The notes beneath the pieces were generated by a model. The model was not told the DNA's origin. It made no database searches and saw nothing but the letters and a program-made list of their open reading frames with translations. This document shows positions 1 to 9,922 of a stretch of 10,177 bases of DNA, piece after piece. The stretch is from Brevundimonas sp. UBA4609 (GTDB taxonomy: Bacteria > Pseudomonadota > Alphaproteobacteria > Caulobacterales > Caulobacteraceae): NCBI GenBank assembly GCA_002386585.1, contig DGIZ01000144.1, positions 1 through 10,177 on the forward strand, in the 5' to 3' direction. Numbering within the stretch: position 1 is the stretch's first letter; every line of letters begins with the position of its first letter. The position numbers were made by a program, and so were the translations under genes.

Positions 1-3164
<3,164 letters not shown>

Positions 3165-3168
<4 letters not shown>

Positions 3169-3935
3169 GAGACAGCGGACTGTCCGGCCGTCTGGCCCTG
3201 GTCACGGGCGCGGGCGGCGGCATCGGCGCCGCCGTGGTGCGCCTGCTGGTCGAGGAGGGCGCGCGCGTGGTCGCGACCGACCTGCCGTCCACCGCCCTGT
3301 CGGGTTTGGCCTTCCTGAACGGCGTGCGCGTCGAGCCGCTGGACGTGTCCGACGGCGCGGCTGTCGAGGCCCTGTTCGAGCGCATCGAGGCCGAGGACGG
3401 TCCGATCGACCTCGTGGCCAGCGTGGCGGGCGTCCTGTCCAATGTGACGGTGGATCAGACCTCCGACGCCGAATGGCGCCGCGTCTTCGCCGTCAATACG
3501 GACGGGGTCTTCCATCTGGGCCGCGCGGCGTCGCGCCGGATGGGTGAGCGAGGCAAGGGCGCCTTCGTCACCGTCAGCTCCAACGCGGCGGGCGTGCCGC
3601 GTCATGCGATGGCGGCCTATGCCGCGTCCAAGGCGGCGGCGACCATGTTCACCCGCTGTCTGGGGCTCGAGTTGGGGCCCAAGGGCGTCCGCTGCAATAT
3701 CGTCGCCCCCGGCTCGACCCTGACGCCGATGCAGACCGGCATGTGGGCCGATGAGGACGGCGCCGCCCGCGTCATCGCCGGCTCGCCCGAGACCTTCAAG
3801 GCCGGCATCCCGCTGCAGAAGCTGGCGACGCCCGAGGACATCGCCGAGGCCGTGGTCTTCCTGCTGTCCGACCGGGCCGCCCACATCACCATGACCGACC
3901 TCTACGTCGACGGCGGGGCCACGCTGCGCGCCTGA
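3165..3935 (+). CDS. entA: 2,3-dihydro-2,3-dihydroxybenzoate dehydrogenase (EntA/DhbA-like SDR)
   Basis: This is a 256-residue classical short-chain dehydrogenase; E. coli EntA has 248 residues. The start ATG overlaps the entF stop (ATGA, 3165-3168) and has GAGGAG at 3151-3156, 8 nt upstream. The same frame stays open further 5', but that part is inside entF and is ignored. Visible motifs are the nucleotide-binding TGAGGGIG at residues 14-21, Ser139, and Tyr152-x3-Lys156 in the AAYAASK segment. The C-terminal part (PGSTLTPMQ, then [11 protein letters not shown], then [12 protein letters not shown]) follows E. coli EntA (PGSTDTDMQ, FKLGIPLGKIA, HITLQDIVVDGG) much more closely than generic reductases. 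The known EntA reaction is NAD-dependent oxidation of 2,3-dihydro-2,3-dihydroxybenzoate to 2,3-dihydroxybenzoate, the aryl cap of catecholate siderophores. Position right after entF supports this. A different SDR activity is possible but less likely. Confidence 0.9.
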
Positions 3936-3956
3936 TCCCGCCGCTCAGACCTGCCT

Positions 3957-5108
3957 TTAAGACAGCTTCGCCTCGACGATCCGGGCGAAGACCGAGGCCA
4001 CGTTGGGCAGCAGGTCGTCGTTGAAGTCATAGGCGGTCTGGTGGACCATCGTCCCGCCCTGTCCGACGAAGAAGTAAGCCCCCGGCGCGATCTGCAGCAT
4101 GTAGGCGAAGTCGTCGGTGAACGGATACGGCTTCAGGTCGCGATGCACCTTGCCTGTGCCGAACACGCCGCTCGCCGCCGCCGCCGCCACACCGGCCTGA
4201 GCCGCAGCGTTGAAGACAGGCGGCACGCCCGCCGTCTCGCGCACCGTGACGGTGCAGCCGGTCATGACGCCGACCCCCGCGCAGATGGCCTGGAGCTTCT
4301 CCCACATCGTCTCGATCACCTCGGATGAGGTGGCGCGCAGGGTGCCCGCCAGACTGGCTTCGTGCGGCACGACGTTGTGCGACGACCCGGCCTGAAGCTT
4401 GGTCACGGTGATCAGGGCGGGCTCCATCGGGTCGACGTGGCGGCCGATGATGGACGAGATTTCCGAGGCCACGCGCACGGCGGCCTGAACGGGGTCTTTC
4501 GTCTTGTGCGGGGCGGCGCCGTGGCCGCCGACGCCCTGAATGTCGATCTCCCACACCTTATAGCCGTTCATGGTCGGGCCGGTGTGGACCGCCGCCTCGC
4601 CCAGCGGCAGCAGCGGCATGTTGTGGTAGCCATAGACCTCGTCGCACGGATAGCGGTCGAACAGGCCGTCCCTGATCATGGCGACGGCGCCCAGACCCGT
4701 CTCTTCCGCGGGTTGGAAGATCAGCACCACGCGGCCGCGCGCAGGCGGGTTGGCGGCTAGATGGCGCGCCACGCCCAGCAGGGTCGCCGTATGGCCGTCG
4801 TGGCCGCAGGCGTGCGAGACCCCGGGCTTGGTCGAGGCGTGGGGGACGTTGCTGTCGTCGTTCATGGGCAGGGCGTCCATGTCGGCGCGCAGGCCGATGG
4901 ACGGGCCGGATTCGCGCCCTTCGATGACCGCGACCACGCCTTCGCCGCCGATGCCGCCCTCGGGCTTCAGGCCCAGCCCTTCCAGCACGTCGAACACCAG
5001 TTTCGAGGTGCGCGACTCCTGACCGGACAGTTCCGGGTGGGCGTGGATGTCCCGGCGCCAGGCGGTCATTTCGGGGGCCAGGGCGGCGAGGGCGGGCAGG
5101 GGCGTCAT
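3957..5108 (-). CDS. M20 family metallo-amidohydrolase (hippurate / N-acyl-amino-acid hydrolase type)
   Basis: The protein has 383 residues from the chosen ATG, a normal length for M20D peptidases of the HipO/AbgB/IAA-amidohydrolase type. Motifs from this start are LRADMDALP near residue 75, HACGHDGH at 99-106 (metal ligands Cys101 and His103), FQPAEE with Glu135-Glu136 (catalytic base and metal ligand), GGHGAAPH in the lid domain, and a late HQTAYDFNDD with the last metal His. The family uses two metal ions to cleave amide bonds of N-acyl or N-aroyl amino acids. No signal peptide is seen, so it is probably cytoplasmic. The start is uncertain. MTPLPALAAL at 5108 fits the family N-terminus but has only a weak GTGAG ahead of it. 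ATG 5123 is also possible. GTG 5156 has a strong AGGAGG (5161-5166) 4 nt upstream and would add 16 residues. The gene is convergent with entA, with 21 bp and no clear terminator between. Substrate is not determined by sequence. Confidence 0.88.
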   Translation of the reverse strand: MTPLPALAALAPEMTAWRRDIHAHPELSGQESRTSKLVFDVLEGLGLKPEGGIGGEGVVAVIEGRESGPSIGLRADMDALPMNDDSNVPHASTKPGVSHACGHDGHTATLLGVARHLAANPPARGRVVLIFQPAEETGLGAVAMIRDGLFDRYPCDEVYGYHNMPLLPLGEAAVHTGPTMNGYKVWEIDIQGVGGHGAAPHKTKDPVQAAVRVASEISSIIGRHVDPMEPALITVTKLQAGSSHNVVPHEASLAGTLRATSSEVIETMWEKLQAICAGVGVMTGCTVTVRETAGVPPVFNAAAQAGVAAAAASGVFGTGKVHRDLKPYPFTDDFAYMLQIAPGAYFFVGQGGTMVHQTAYDFNDDLLPNVASVFARIVEAKLS

Positions 5109-5294
5109 AAGGGGCTCACGCATCCGTCGAAAAAGGGGAGGGCGGCAAGCTATCACCACCCCTCCTCAAACGACATAGCCGCATCCGGGCGGGGGAGGCG
5201 CGGGCGTTCGGCGACCGTCAAAGGCGGGCGCTTGACCTTCCCTTGATGGGAAGGTTTAGAGGTGTCGTCGTCAAGGATTTGCGAGGACGACGCC
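5109..5294. other. divergent intergenic region between the amidohydrolase and copA
   Basis: These 186 bp hold the alternative amidohydrolase starts (minus strand, 5123 and 5156), the minus-strand AGGAGG at 5161-5166, the CueR-type copA promoter (5232-5262) and the copA ribosome site GAGGA at 5283-5287. I found no convincing -35/-10 pair for the minus-strand gene. The GC-rich stretch 5180-5230 shows nothing recognisable. Confidence 0.6.
5232..5262 (+). promoter_or_regulatory. CueR-type operator/promoter of copA
   Basis: A -35 box TTGACC (5232-5237) and a -10-like TAGAGG (5257-5262) are separated by 19 bp, the elongated spacer typical of MerR-family promoters. The spacer region carries a perfect dyad: ACCTTCCC (5235-5242), TTGAT, then GGGAAGGT (5248-5255). 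The arms and spacing closely match the known E. coli copA promoter bound by CueR. CueR would bind with or without Cu(I) and untwist the spacer when metallated. The regulator itself is encoded 2.5 kb downstream. The -10 box is a poor consensus match, as expected of an activator-dependent promoter. Confidence 0.9.
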
Positions 5295-7790
5295 ATGGCC
5301 GCCGAAGGCTTGAAAACACTGGATCTGCCCGTGCTGGGCATGACCTGCGCCAGCTGCGTGGGGCGGGTCGAAAAGGCCATCCGCGCCGTGCCGGGCGTGA
5401 CGCAGGCGCAGGTCAATCTGGCCGCCGAGCGGGCGCAGGTGTCGCTGTCGCCCGACGGTTCCGCCGCCGCCGTCGCCGCCGCCATCAAGAGCGCGGGCTA
5501 TGAGCCGATGGAGGAGGAGGTCGTCTATCCCGTGCGGGAGATGACCTGCGCCTCCTGTGTCGGCCGCGTCGAAAAAGCGCTGGCCGCCGTGCCGGGCGTG
5601 TTGTCGGCCAGCGTCAATCTGGCGACCGAGCGGGCGACCGTGCGCTTCCTGTCGGGCGCGACGACCTTCCAGGACCTGGCCGCCGCCGTCGAACAGGCGG
5701 GCTATGTGCTGGAGGCGCCCGAGAACGCCGGGCCGGACGCCGGCGACCGTGAGCAGGCCGCCCGCGACGCCGAGATCAGGAAGCTGGGCCGCGCGGTGCT
5801 GATCGCAGGCGCGGCGACCCTGCCGCTGTTCGTGCTGGAGATGGGCTCGCACTTCGTGCCGGGGATGCACCACTGGATCGGCGAGGCCATCGGCGCCTTC
5901 AACTGGAAAGCCATCAGCTTCGTGCTGGCGACCTTCGTGCTGTTCGTGCCGGGAGCCGTTTTCTTCCGGAAAGGCGTGCCCGCCCTGCTGCGCTGGGCGC
6001 CGGACATGAACTCCCTCGTCGTGCTGGGCGCGACGGCGGCCTGGGCCTTCTCGACGGTGGCGACCTTTGCGCCGCAATGGCTGCCGGAGGGCACGGCCAA
6101 CATCTATTTCGAGGCGGCGGCGGTGATCGTCACCCTGATCCTGGTCGGGCGCTGGATCGAGGCGCGGGCCAAGGGCCGCACGGGCCAGGCGATCCGTCGC
6201 CTGATGTCGCTGCAGGCCAAGACCGCCCGCGTGGTGCGCGACGGCGTCGAACAGGACGTGGCCATCGATGCGGTTCAGGTCGGCGACGTGGTCGTGGTGC
6301 GCCCCGGCGAACGGGTGCCGGTCGACGGCGTGGTCACGGACGGCGCCTCCTTCGTCGATGAATCCATGCTGACGGGCGAGCCGATCCCGGTCGAGAAAAC
6401 CGCCGGGGCCGACGTCACGGGCGGCACGCTGAACACCACGGGCGCCTTCCGCTTCGAGGCGCGTCAGGTCGGCGCCCAGACCGTGCTGGCCCAGATCGTC
6501 AAGATGGTCGAGGCCGCCCAAGGGGCCAAGCTGCCGATCCAGGCGCTGGTGGACAAGGTTACAGGCTGGTTCGTGCCCGCCGTCATGGCCATCGCCACCC
6601 TGACCTTCGTGGTGTGGTTCCTGTTCGGGCCTGATCCGGCGATGGGGATGGCGCTGGTCGCGACCGTGGCCGTGCTGATCATCGCCTGTCCGTGCGCCAT
6701 GGGTCTGGCGACGCCGACCTCCATCATGGTGGGCGTGGGGCGTGCGGCCGAGCTGGGCGTGCTGTTCCGCAAGGGCGAGGCGCTTCAGGCGCTGCAGGGC
6801 GTGGACGTCGTCGCCTTCGACAAGACGGGCACCCTGACCGAGGGCAGGCCGACGCTGACCGATCTGGTCACGGCCGAGGGTTTTGACGAGACGACGGTGC
6901 TGGCTCAGGTCGCGGCGCTGGAGATCCGCTCCGAGCATCCGGTGGCTCGCGCCCTGGTCGCCGCCACCGAGGCGCGCGGCGTGGCGGTGGTCGAACCGCA
7001 GGACTTCGCCTCCATCCCCGGCAAGGGGGTGACGGGTCTGGTCGACGGAGCGCGCGTCGCCGTCGGCGCCGACCGCTACATGGCCGAACTGGGCTGCGAC
7101 GTGGCCGTGTTCGCCGAGGCGGCGGCCCGTCTGGGCGACGAGGGCAAGACGCCGCTCTACGCCGCTGTGGACGGTCGACTGGCCGCCATCATCGCCGTGG
7201 CCGATCCGGTCAAGGCGACGACGGCCGAGGCTATCGCCGCCCTGCACGAACTGGGATTGAAGGTGGCGGTCATCAGCGGCGACAACCGCCGCACCGCGGC
7301 CGCGGTCGCGCGTCGTCTGGGCATCGACGAAGTCCACGCCGAAGTCATGCCGGACGGCAAGGTGGCGGTGATCGAAGATCTGAAGAAGGGCGGGCGCAAG
7401 GTCGCCTTCGTCGGCGACGGGGTGAACGACGCCCCGGCCCTGGCGGCGGCGGATGTCGGTCTGGCGGTCGGCGGCGGTTCGGACGTAGCGATCGAGAGCG
7501 CGGACGTGGTCCTGACCGGCGGCGACCTGCGCGGCGCGGTCAGCGCCATCGGTCTGTCGCGGGCGACGATGAACAACATCCGTCAGAACCTGGCCTGGGC
7601 CTTCGGCTACAACGTCCTGCTGATCCCGGTGGCGGCGGGGGTGCTGTATCCCGTCTTCGGCGTGATGCTGTCGCCCATGCTGGCGGCGGGGGCGATGGCG
7701 CTGTCCAGCGTCAGCGTGGTGCTGAACGCCCTGCGCCTGAAGACCTTCAAACCCCACATCAACACCGGCAGCATGAAGGGAGCCGCGTGA
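5295..7790 (+). CDS. copA: Cu(I)-exporting P1B-type ATPase CopA
   Basis: This is an 831-residue P-type ATPase. ATG 5295 is chosen because GAGGA lies 7 nt upstream and the promoter ends at 5262; the frame is open to a GTG at 5262, inside the -10 box. Two tandem heavy-metal domains carry MTCASC at residues 16-21 and 83-88 and look like a fairly recent duplication (both continue VGRVEKA). They are followed by paired membrane helices, the actuator motif TGE (360-362), the metal-gate CPC (465-467), the phosphorylation site DKTGT (Asp509), SEHP (His548) and GDGVNDAP (from 707). The last two helices hold FGYN and MALSS, the residues that with CPC define the Cu(I)/Ag(I) subgroup. It would pump Cu(I) across the inner membrane to the periplasm at ATP expense. 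It is first gene of a CueR-controlled transcript and overlaps cueR by one base. Confidence 0.97.
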   Translation: MAAEGLKTLDLPVLGMTCASCVGRVEKAIRAVPGVTQAQVNLAAERAQVSLSPDGSAAAVAAAIKSAGYEPMEEEVVYPVREMTCASCVGRVEKALAAVPGVLSASVNLATERATVRFLSGATTFQDLAAAVEQAGYVLEAPENAGPDAGDREQAARDAEIRKLGRAVLIAGAATLPLFVLEMGSHFVPGMHHWIGEAIGAFNWKAISFVLATFVLFVPGAVFFRKGVPALLRWAPDMNSLVVLGATAAWAFSTVATFAPQWLPEGTANIYFEAAAVIVTLILVGRWIEARAKGRTGQAIRRLMSLQAKTARVVRDGVEQDVAIDAVQVGDVVVVRPGERVPVDGVVTDGASFVDESMLTGEPIPVEKTAGADVTGGTLNTTGAFRFEARQVGAQTVLAQIVKMVEAAQGAKLPIQALVDKVTGWFVPAVMAIATLTFVVWFLFGPDPAMGMALVATVAVLIIACPCAMGLATPTSIMVGVGRAAELGVLFRKGEALQALQGVDVVAFDKTGTLTEGRPTLTDLVTAEGFDETTVLAQVAALEIRSEHPVARALVAATEARGVAVVEPQDFASIPGKGVTGLVDGARVAVGADRYMAELGCDVAVFAEAAARLGDEGKTPLYAAVDGRLAAIIAVADPVKATTAEAIAALHELGLKVAVISGDNRRTAAAVARRLGIDEVHAEVMPDGKVAVIEDLKKGGRKVAFVGDGVNDAPALAAADVGLAVGGGSDVAIESADVVLTGGDLRGAVSAIGLSRATMNNIRQNLAWAFGYNVLLIPVAAGVLYPVFGVMLSPMLAAGAMALSSVSVVLNALRLKTFKPHINTGSMKGAA

Positions 7791-8209
7791 TGAACATCGG
7801 CAAGGCGGCCCAGGCGACCGGCGTCTCGGCCAAGATGATCCGCTATTATGAGGCGCAGGGCCTGATCCGCCCTGCGGACCGCACCGAGGGCAATTATCGC
7901 GATTTCAGCGACCGCGACGTAAACGATCTGCGCTTCATCCGCCGGGCGCGCGGGCTGGGTTTTTCGATCGACGAGATCAGCCGTCTTCTGTCCCTGTGGC
8001 GCGACGACGCCCGCCCCAGCCGCGAGGTCAAGGCGATGGCCGAAAAGCACCTGGCCGACCTGGACGCCCGCATCCGTGAAATGCGCGAGATGGCCGACAC
8101 CCTGCGCCATCTGGCCCATTGCTGCGCGGGAGACGAACGGCCCGACTGCCCCATTCTGTCCGATCTCGCGGGCGATCGGCCGCAGGGCGTTCACGCCGGA
8201 AACGCTTGA
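7790..8209 (+). CDS. cueR: CueR-type copper-responsive MerR regulator
   Basis: The protein has 139 residues. The ATG at 7790 shares its A with the copA stop (TGATG) and has AAGGGAG (7776-7782) 7 nt upstream; a GTG three bases earlier is the weaker alternative. The N-terminal MerR helix-turn-helix reads [20 protein letters not shown], then comes the RFIRRARGLGFSIDEI segment and a coiled dimerisation helix. The metal loop has Cys112 and Cys120 with seven residues between (C-A-G-D-E-R-P-D-C, then PI), the same positions and spacing as the Cu(I) ligands of E. coli CueR. This separates it from mercury, zinc or lead MerR proteins. An additional Cys111 is next to the ligand. It should activate the 5232-5262 promoter, and thus its own transcription, and also the promoter at 8206-8236. 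Specificity for Cu(I)/Ag(I)/Au(I) is by family knowledge. Confidence 0.95.
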   Translation: MNIGKAAQATGVSAKMIRYYEAQGLIRPADRTEGNYRDFSDRDVNDLRFIRRARGLGFSIDEISRLLSLWRDDARPSREVKAMAEKHLADLDARIREMREMADTLRHLAHCCAGDERPDCPILSDLAGDRPQGVHAGNA

Positions 8210-8236
8210 CCCTGCCACGACGGCAAGGGGTCGGAT
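8206..8236 (+). promoter_or_regulatory. second CueR-type promoter, ahead of copZ-copG, overlapping the cueR stop
   Basis: TTGACC (8206-8211) contains the cueR stop codon TGA (8207-8209). A 19-bp spacer leads to TCGGAT (8231-8236). The dyad is imperfect, centred on 8219: TGCC (8213-8216) pairs with GGCA (8222-8225), and CC (8210-8211) pairs with GG (8227-8228). The distance from -35 start to dyad centre (13 bp) and the spacer length equal those of the copA promoter. The arms differ from the copA site (CCTGCC against CTTCCC), so binding may be weaker. Confidence 0.7.
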
Positions 8237-8269
8237 GAACTGTCGCGTATCAAGAAAGGGAGCATCATC

Positions 8270-8467
8270 ATGATCTCGCTCAACATTCCGAAAATCCGCT
8301 GCGGCGGCTGCGTCGCCTCCGTGGAAAAGGCCGTCCTGTCCGTCGATCCGGCGGCCAGGGTTACAGCCGACGTCCCGGCGCGCCGGGTCGAGGTCGAGAC
8401 GACGGCGCCGCGGCAAGCCCTCGCCGACGCCCTGGCGGCGGCCGGCTATCCCGTGCAGGAGCACTGA
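8270..8467 (+). CDS. copZ: CopZ-like heavy-metal-associated (HMA) domain copper chaperone
   Basis: This 65-residue protein is a single HMA (ferredoxin-like) domain. Residues 8-14 read KIRCGGC, with metal-binding Cys11 and Cys14. The usual Met of the MxCxxC motif is replaced by Ile9-Arg10. A VASVEKAV helix follows and the C-terminus ends in AAGYPVQEH, as in the CopZ/CopA domains. AAAGGGAG at 8255-8262 lies 7 nt before the ATG. The likely role is to carry Cu(I) in the cytoplasm to the CopA N-terminal domains. It lies 60 bp after cueR, behind its own CueR-type promoter, and 2 bp before the DUF411 gene, so it probably forms a two-gene operon. Another soft-metal cargo cannot be excluded from the motif alone. 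Confidence 0.85.
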   Translation: MISLNIPKIRCGGCVASVEKAVLSVDPAARVTADVPARRVEVETTAPRQALADALAAAGYPVQEH

Positions 8468-8469
8468 AG

Positions 8470-8955
8470 ATGAAGATGTCTGTAAAGCTGGCGGCGATCG
8501 CCGTCGGGGCCGCGGTCGTCGGCGGCGGCTTTGTCCTGGCCGAGGGGGCGGTCAGGCCCGCAGAGGCGGCCGAGATGACCGTCTACAAGAGCGACTCCTG
8601 CGGCTGCTGCGGCGGCTGGGTCGAGCATATGCGGCGCTCGGGCTACCAGGTGCGCGTGGTCCCCACTGATGACCTCGCCCCCATCAAGCAGCAGTTGAAC
8701 GTGCCGCAGTCGCTGTGGAGCTGTCATACGGCCGTGATCGACGGCAAGATCGTCGAGGGCCACGTCCCGGCGACGGCCGTGAGGGCCTTTCTGAAGACCT
8801 CCGGCGAGGCGCGCGGCGTCGGCGTGGGCGGCATGCCCATCGGTTCGCCGGGCATGGAGGCGCCCGGTCATGCGTCCGAACCTTATGACGTTATGAGCTT
8901 CGGCGCGGGCGTGCCGACGCGCTTCGTGACCTTCGTGGGGGCTGATCCGGCCTGA
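8470..8955 (+). CDS. DUF411 / CopG-like exported copper-binding protein
   Basis: The protein has 161 residues; the start ATG lies 2 bp after the copZ stop and has AGGAG (8457-8461) 8 nt upstream. An N-terminal hydrophobic segment (about residues 5-24) followed by an Ala-rich PAEAAEM indicates Sec export to the periplasm. The mature part opens with a thioredoxin-like TVYKSDSCGCCGGW segment holding Cys44, Cys46 and Cys47. A WSCHTAVI segment (Cys85, His86), GHVPA and a GMPIGSPGME tail follow, which together are the DUF411 signature. Members of this family, including Pseudomonas CopG, are associated with copper resistance and bind copper through these cysteines. The CueR promoter and copZ next door agree with a periplasmic copper buffering or redox role. 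The exact biochemical activity is not settled by the sequence. DUF411 family membership is very secure. Confidence 0.92.
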   Translation: MKMSVKLAAIAVGAAVVGGGFVLAEGAVRPAEAAEMTVYKSDSCGCCGGWVEHMRRSGYQVRVVPTDDLAPIKQQLNVPQSLWSCHTAVIDGKIVEGHVPATAVRAFLKTSGEARGVGVGGMPIGSPGMEAPGHASEPYDVMSFGAGVPTRFVTFVGADPA

Positions 8956-8981
8956 CGTCGCTCTCGAGATGAAAAACGATG

Positions 8982-9011
8982 ACGGCGGCGCCCCTTGCGG
9001 GACGCCGCCGT
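8982..9011. terminator. GC-rich hairpin terminator, probably bidirectional
   Basis: ACGGCGGCG (8982-8990) and CGCCGCCGT (9003-9011) form a perfect 9-bp stem with a 12-nt loop that can pair further (CCC with GGG). On the plus strand it starts 26 bp after the DUF411 stop and is followed by a short T-containing tail (TTTCTCGTT, counting the last stem base). Read on the minus strand it is followed by GTTTTT (bases 8978-8973 in reverse), so it can also end the OmpA-type transcript coming the other way. Confidence 0.8.
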
Positions 9012-9014
9012 TTC

Positions 9015-9045
9015 TCGTTCCGGCCGGGGCAGGAGGCCGGAACGA
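9015..9045. terminator. second inverted repeat between the convergent DUF411 and OmpA-type genes
   Basis: TCGTTCCGGCC (9015-9025) and GGCCGGAACGA (9035-9045) make a perfect 11-bp stem with a 9-nt loop. It starts 13 bp after the minus-strand lipoprotein stop and directly precedes the 8982-9011 hairpin in that transcript. No T-run follows on either strand, so it may protect the mRNA 3' end rather than terminate. Confidence 0.55.
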
Positions 9046-9058
9046 AAGCCGTCAGCCG

Positions 9059-9628
9059 TTAGGCCAGAACCATGATGGCGACGCGGCGGTTTTGCGCGCG
9101 GCCTTCACGGGTGTTGTTCGGCGCCACCGGCTTGGTGGAGCCGTAGGAAATGGTCGCCATGCGGTTCAGGGCGATGCCCTGGTCGCTTAGGAAGCGACGA
9201 ACGGCCTCGGCGCGTTCCTGGCCCAGACGCTCGTTGATCTGGTCGTTGCCCGTCGAGTCGGTGTGACCCTGGATCTCCAGATAGACGTTGGCGTTTTCGG
9301 CGCGCAGGCGCTGGACCAGTTCGGCCAGGCGCTGCTCGGCTTCGGGGGACAGCTCGGTGTGGTTGACCGGGAACTTCACGGAATCGTCCGACAGAACGAC
9401 TTCGTACAAGAACTTGCCTTGGGCCAGTTTATGCGCGGCGTTGGCGCGGGCCAGGGCTTCGCCCGCCGTGCCTTCGACCTGGGTCAGGTGGGCGTCGACG
9501 CCGTCGACACGTTCGTTCACGACCTGGACGTTGTCGCGGACGAACCGGTGGCTGGCGCAGCCGCTGACGGCGATGCCGAGAACGGCGACAGCGCCGACGA
9601 GAGCGGTCCTAGATGCCAATTTGATCAA
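9059..9628 (-). CDS. OmpA/Pal-family peptidoglycan-associated lipoprotein
   Basis: The protein has 189 residues from a TTG start at 9628. That start is chosen because AGGAG (9636-9640 in reverse) lies 7 nt upstream, and it gives a compact lipoprotein signal, LIKLASRTALVGAVAVLGIA read with initiator Met. The frame is open to another TTG at 9655. The lipobox is VSGC with Cys24. Next come about 45 residues with coiled-coil character (VNERVDGVDAHLTQVEGTAG), then a C-terminal OmpA domain. That domain has VYLEIQGHTDSTG, with Asp124, and Arg139 fifteen residues later, the pair that binds diaminopimelate in OmpA/Pal, and ends RAQNRRVAIMVLA. It should anchor the outer membrane to peptidoglycan from a lipid-modified N-terminus. 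It is not a beta-barrel OmpA, which would be much longer. It is probably monocistronic. The promoter is not clear; a weak TTGCAA/TAACAT pair with a 19-bp gap can be seen upstream. Confidence 0.9.
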   Translation of the reverse strand: MIKLASRTALVGAVAVLGIAVSGCASHRFVRDNVQVVNERVDGVDAHLTQVEGTAGEALARANAAHKLAQGKFLYEVVLSDDSVKFPVNHTELSPEAEQRLAELVQRLRAENANVYLEIQGHTDSTGNDQINERLGQERAEAVRRFLSDQGIALNRMATISYGSTKPVAPNNTREGRAQNRRVAIMVLA

Positions 9629-9922
9629 ATCAAGTCTCCTTCGTGCCCGGCCCAACTCCGGGGGATGTTACGCGCCGCACCGGTGTCGGTTGCAAAACGG
9701 CGGAGCAAAGACGCGCGAAGAAGTGAAAAGGTTCAGCTTGACTGTAAAAAAATTTCAATAATCGGCGTTCTTGCTGTTCTGGCGAATACAGCTCTGGCTT
9801 GAAGGCGCCATCTTCCTGACGCTCTCTGGTGGTGGACTCTGACTGTAAAAGGGCGAGGAGCGTCTATTGAAAGCCTGGGTGTTTCCGTCTCCCCGTAACT
9901 GCAAGGCCAGGAGGGCCTGGGG
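9629..9922. other. 294-bp divergent intergenic region, lipoprotein / tonB
   Basis: The region lies between two divergent genes and is locally richer in A and T than the rest of the window, notably 9745-9762. It contains an 11-bp direct repeat, TGACTGTAAAA, at 9739-9749 and 9840-9850. It also holds a possible 19-codon leader frame (9867-9926) and the tonB ribosome site. TTGACT (9738-9743) resembles a -35 box, but no good -10 box lies 16-18 bp on. No RNA gene or recognisable riboswitch is apparent. Confidence 0.5.

Noticed and set aside
5235..5255. The inverted repeat before copA read as a transcription terminator
   Set aside because: It has only a 5-nt centre, no T-run, and sits exactly between -35 and -10 boxes with MerR-type geometry, so an operator is the better reading.
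5271..7757. An 828-codon open frame on the minus strand across nearly all of copA
   Set aside because: Its product is rich in Arg, Gln, His and Gly with no family resemblance, and copA on the other strand has every P1B-ATPase motif. It is a by-product of strong third-position GC bias.
9767..9780. A GTTC-N5-GTTC element resembling an alphaproteobacterial LexA (SOS) box
   Set aside because: The known box is GTTC-N7-GTTC. The spacing here is two bases short and no DNA-repair gene is adjacent.
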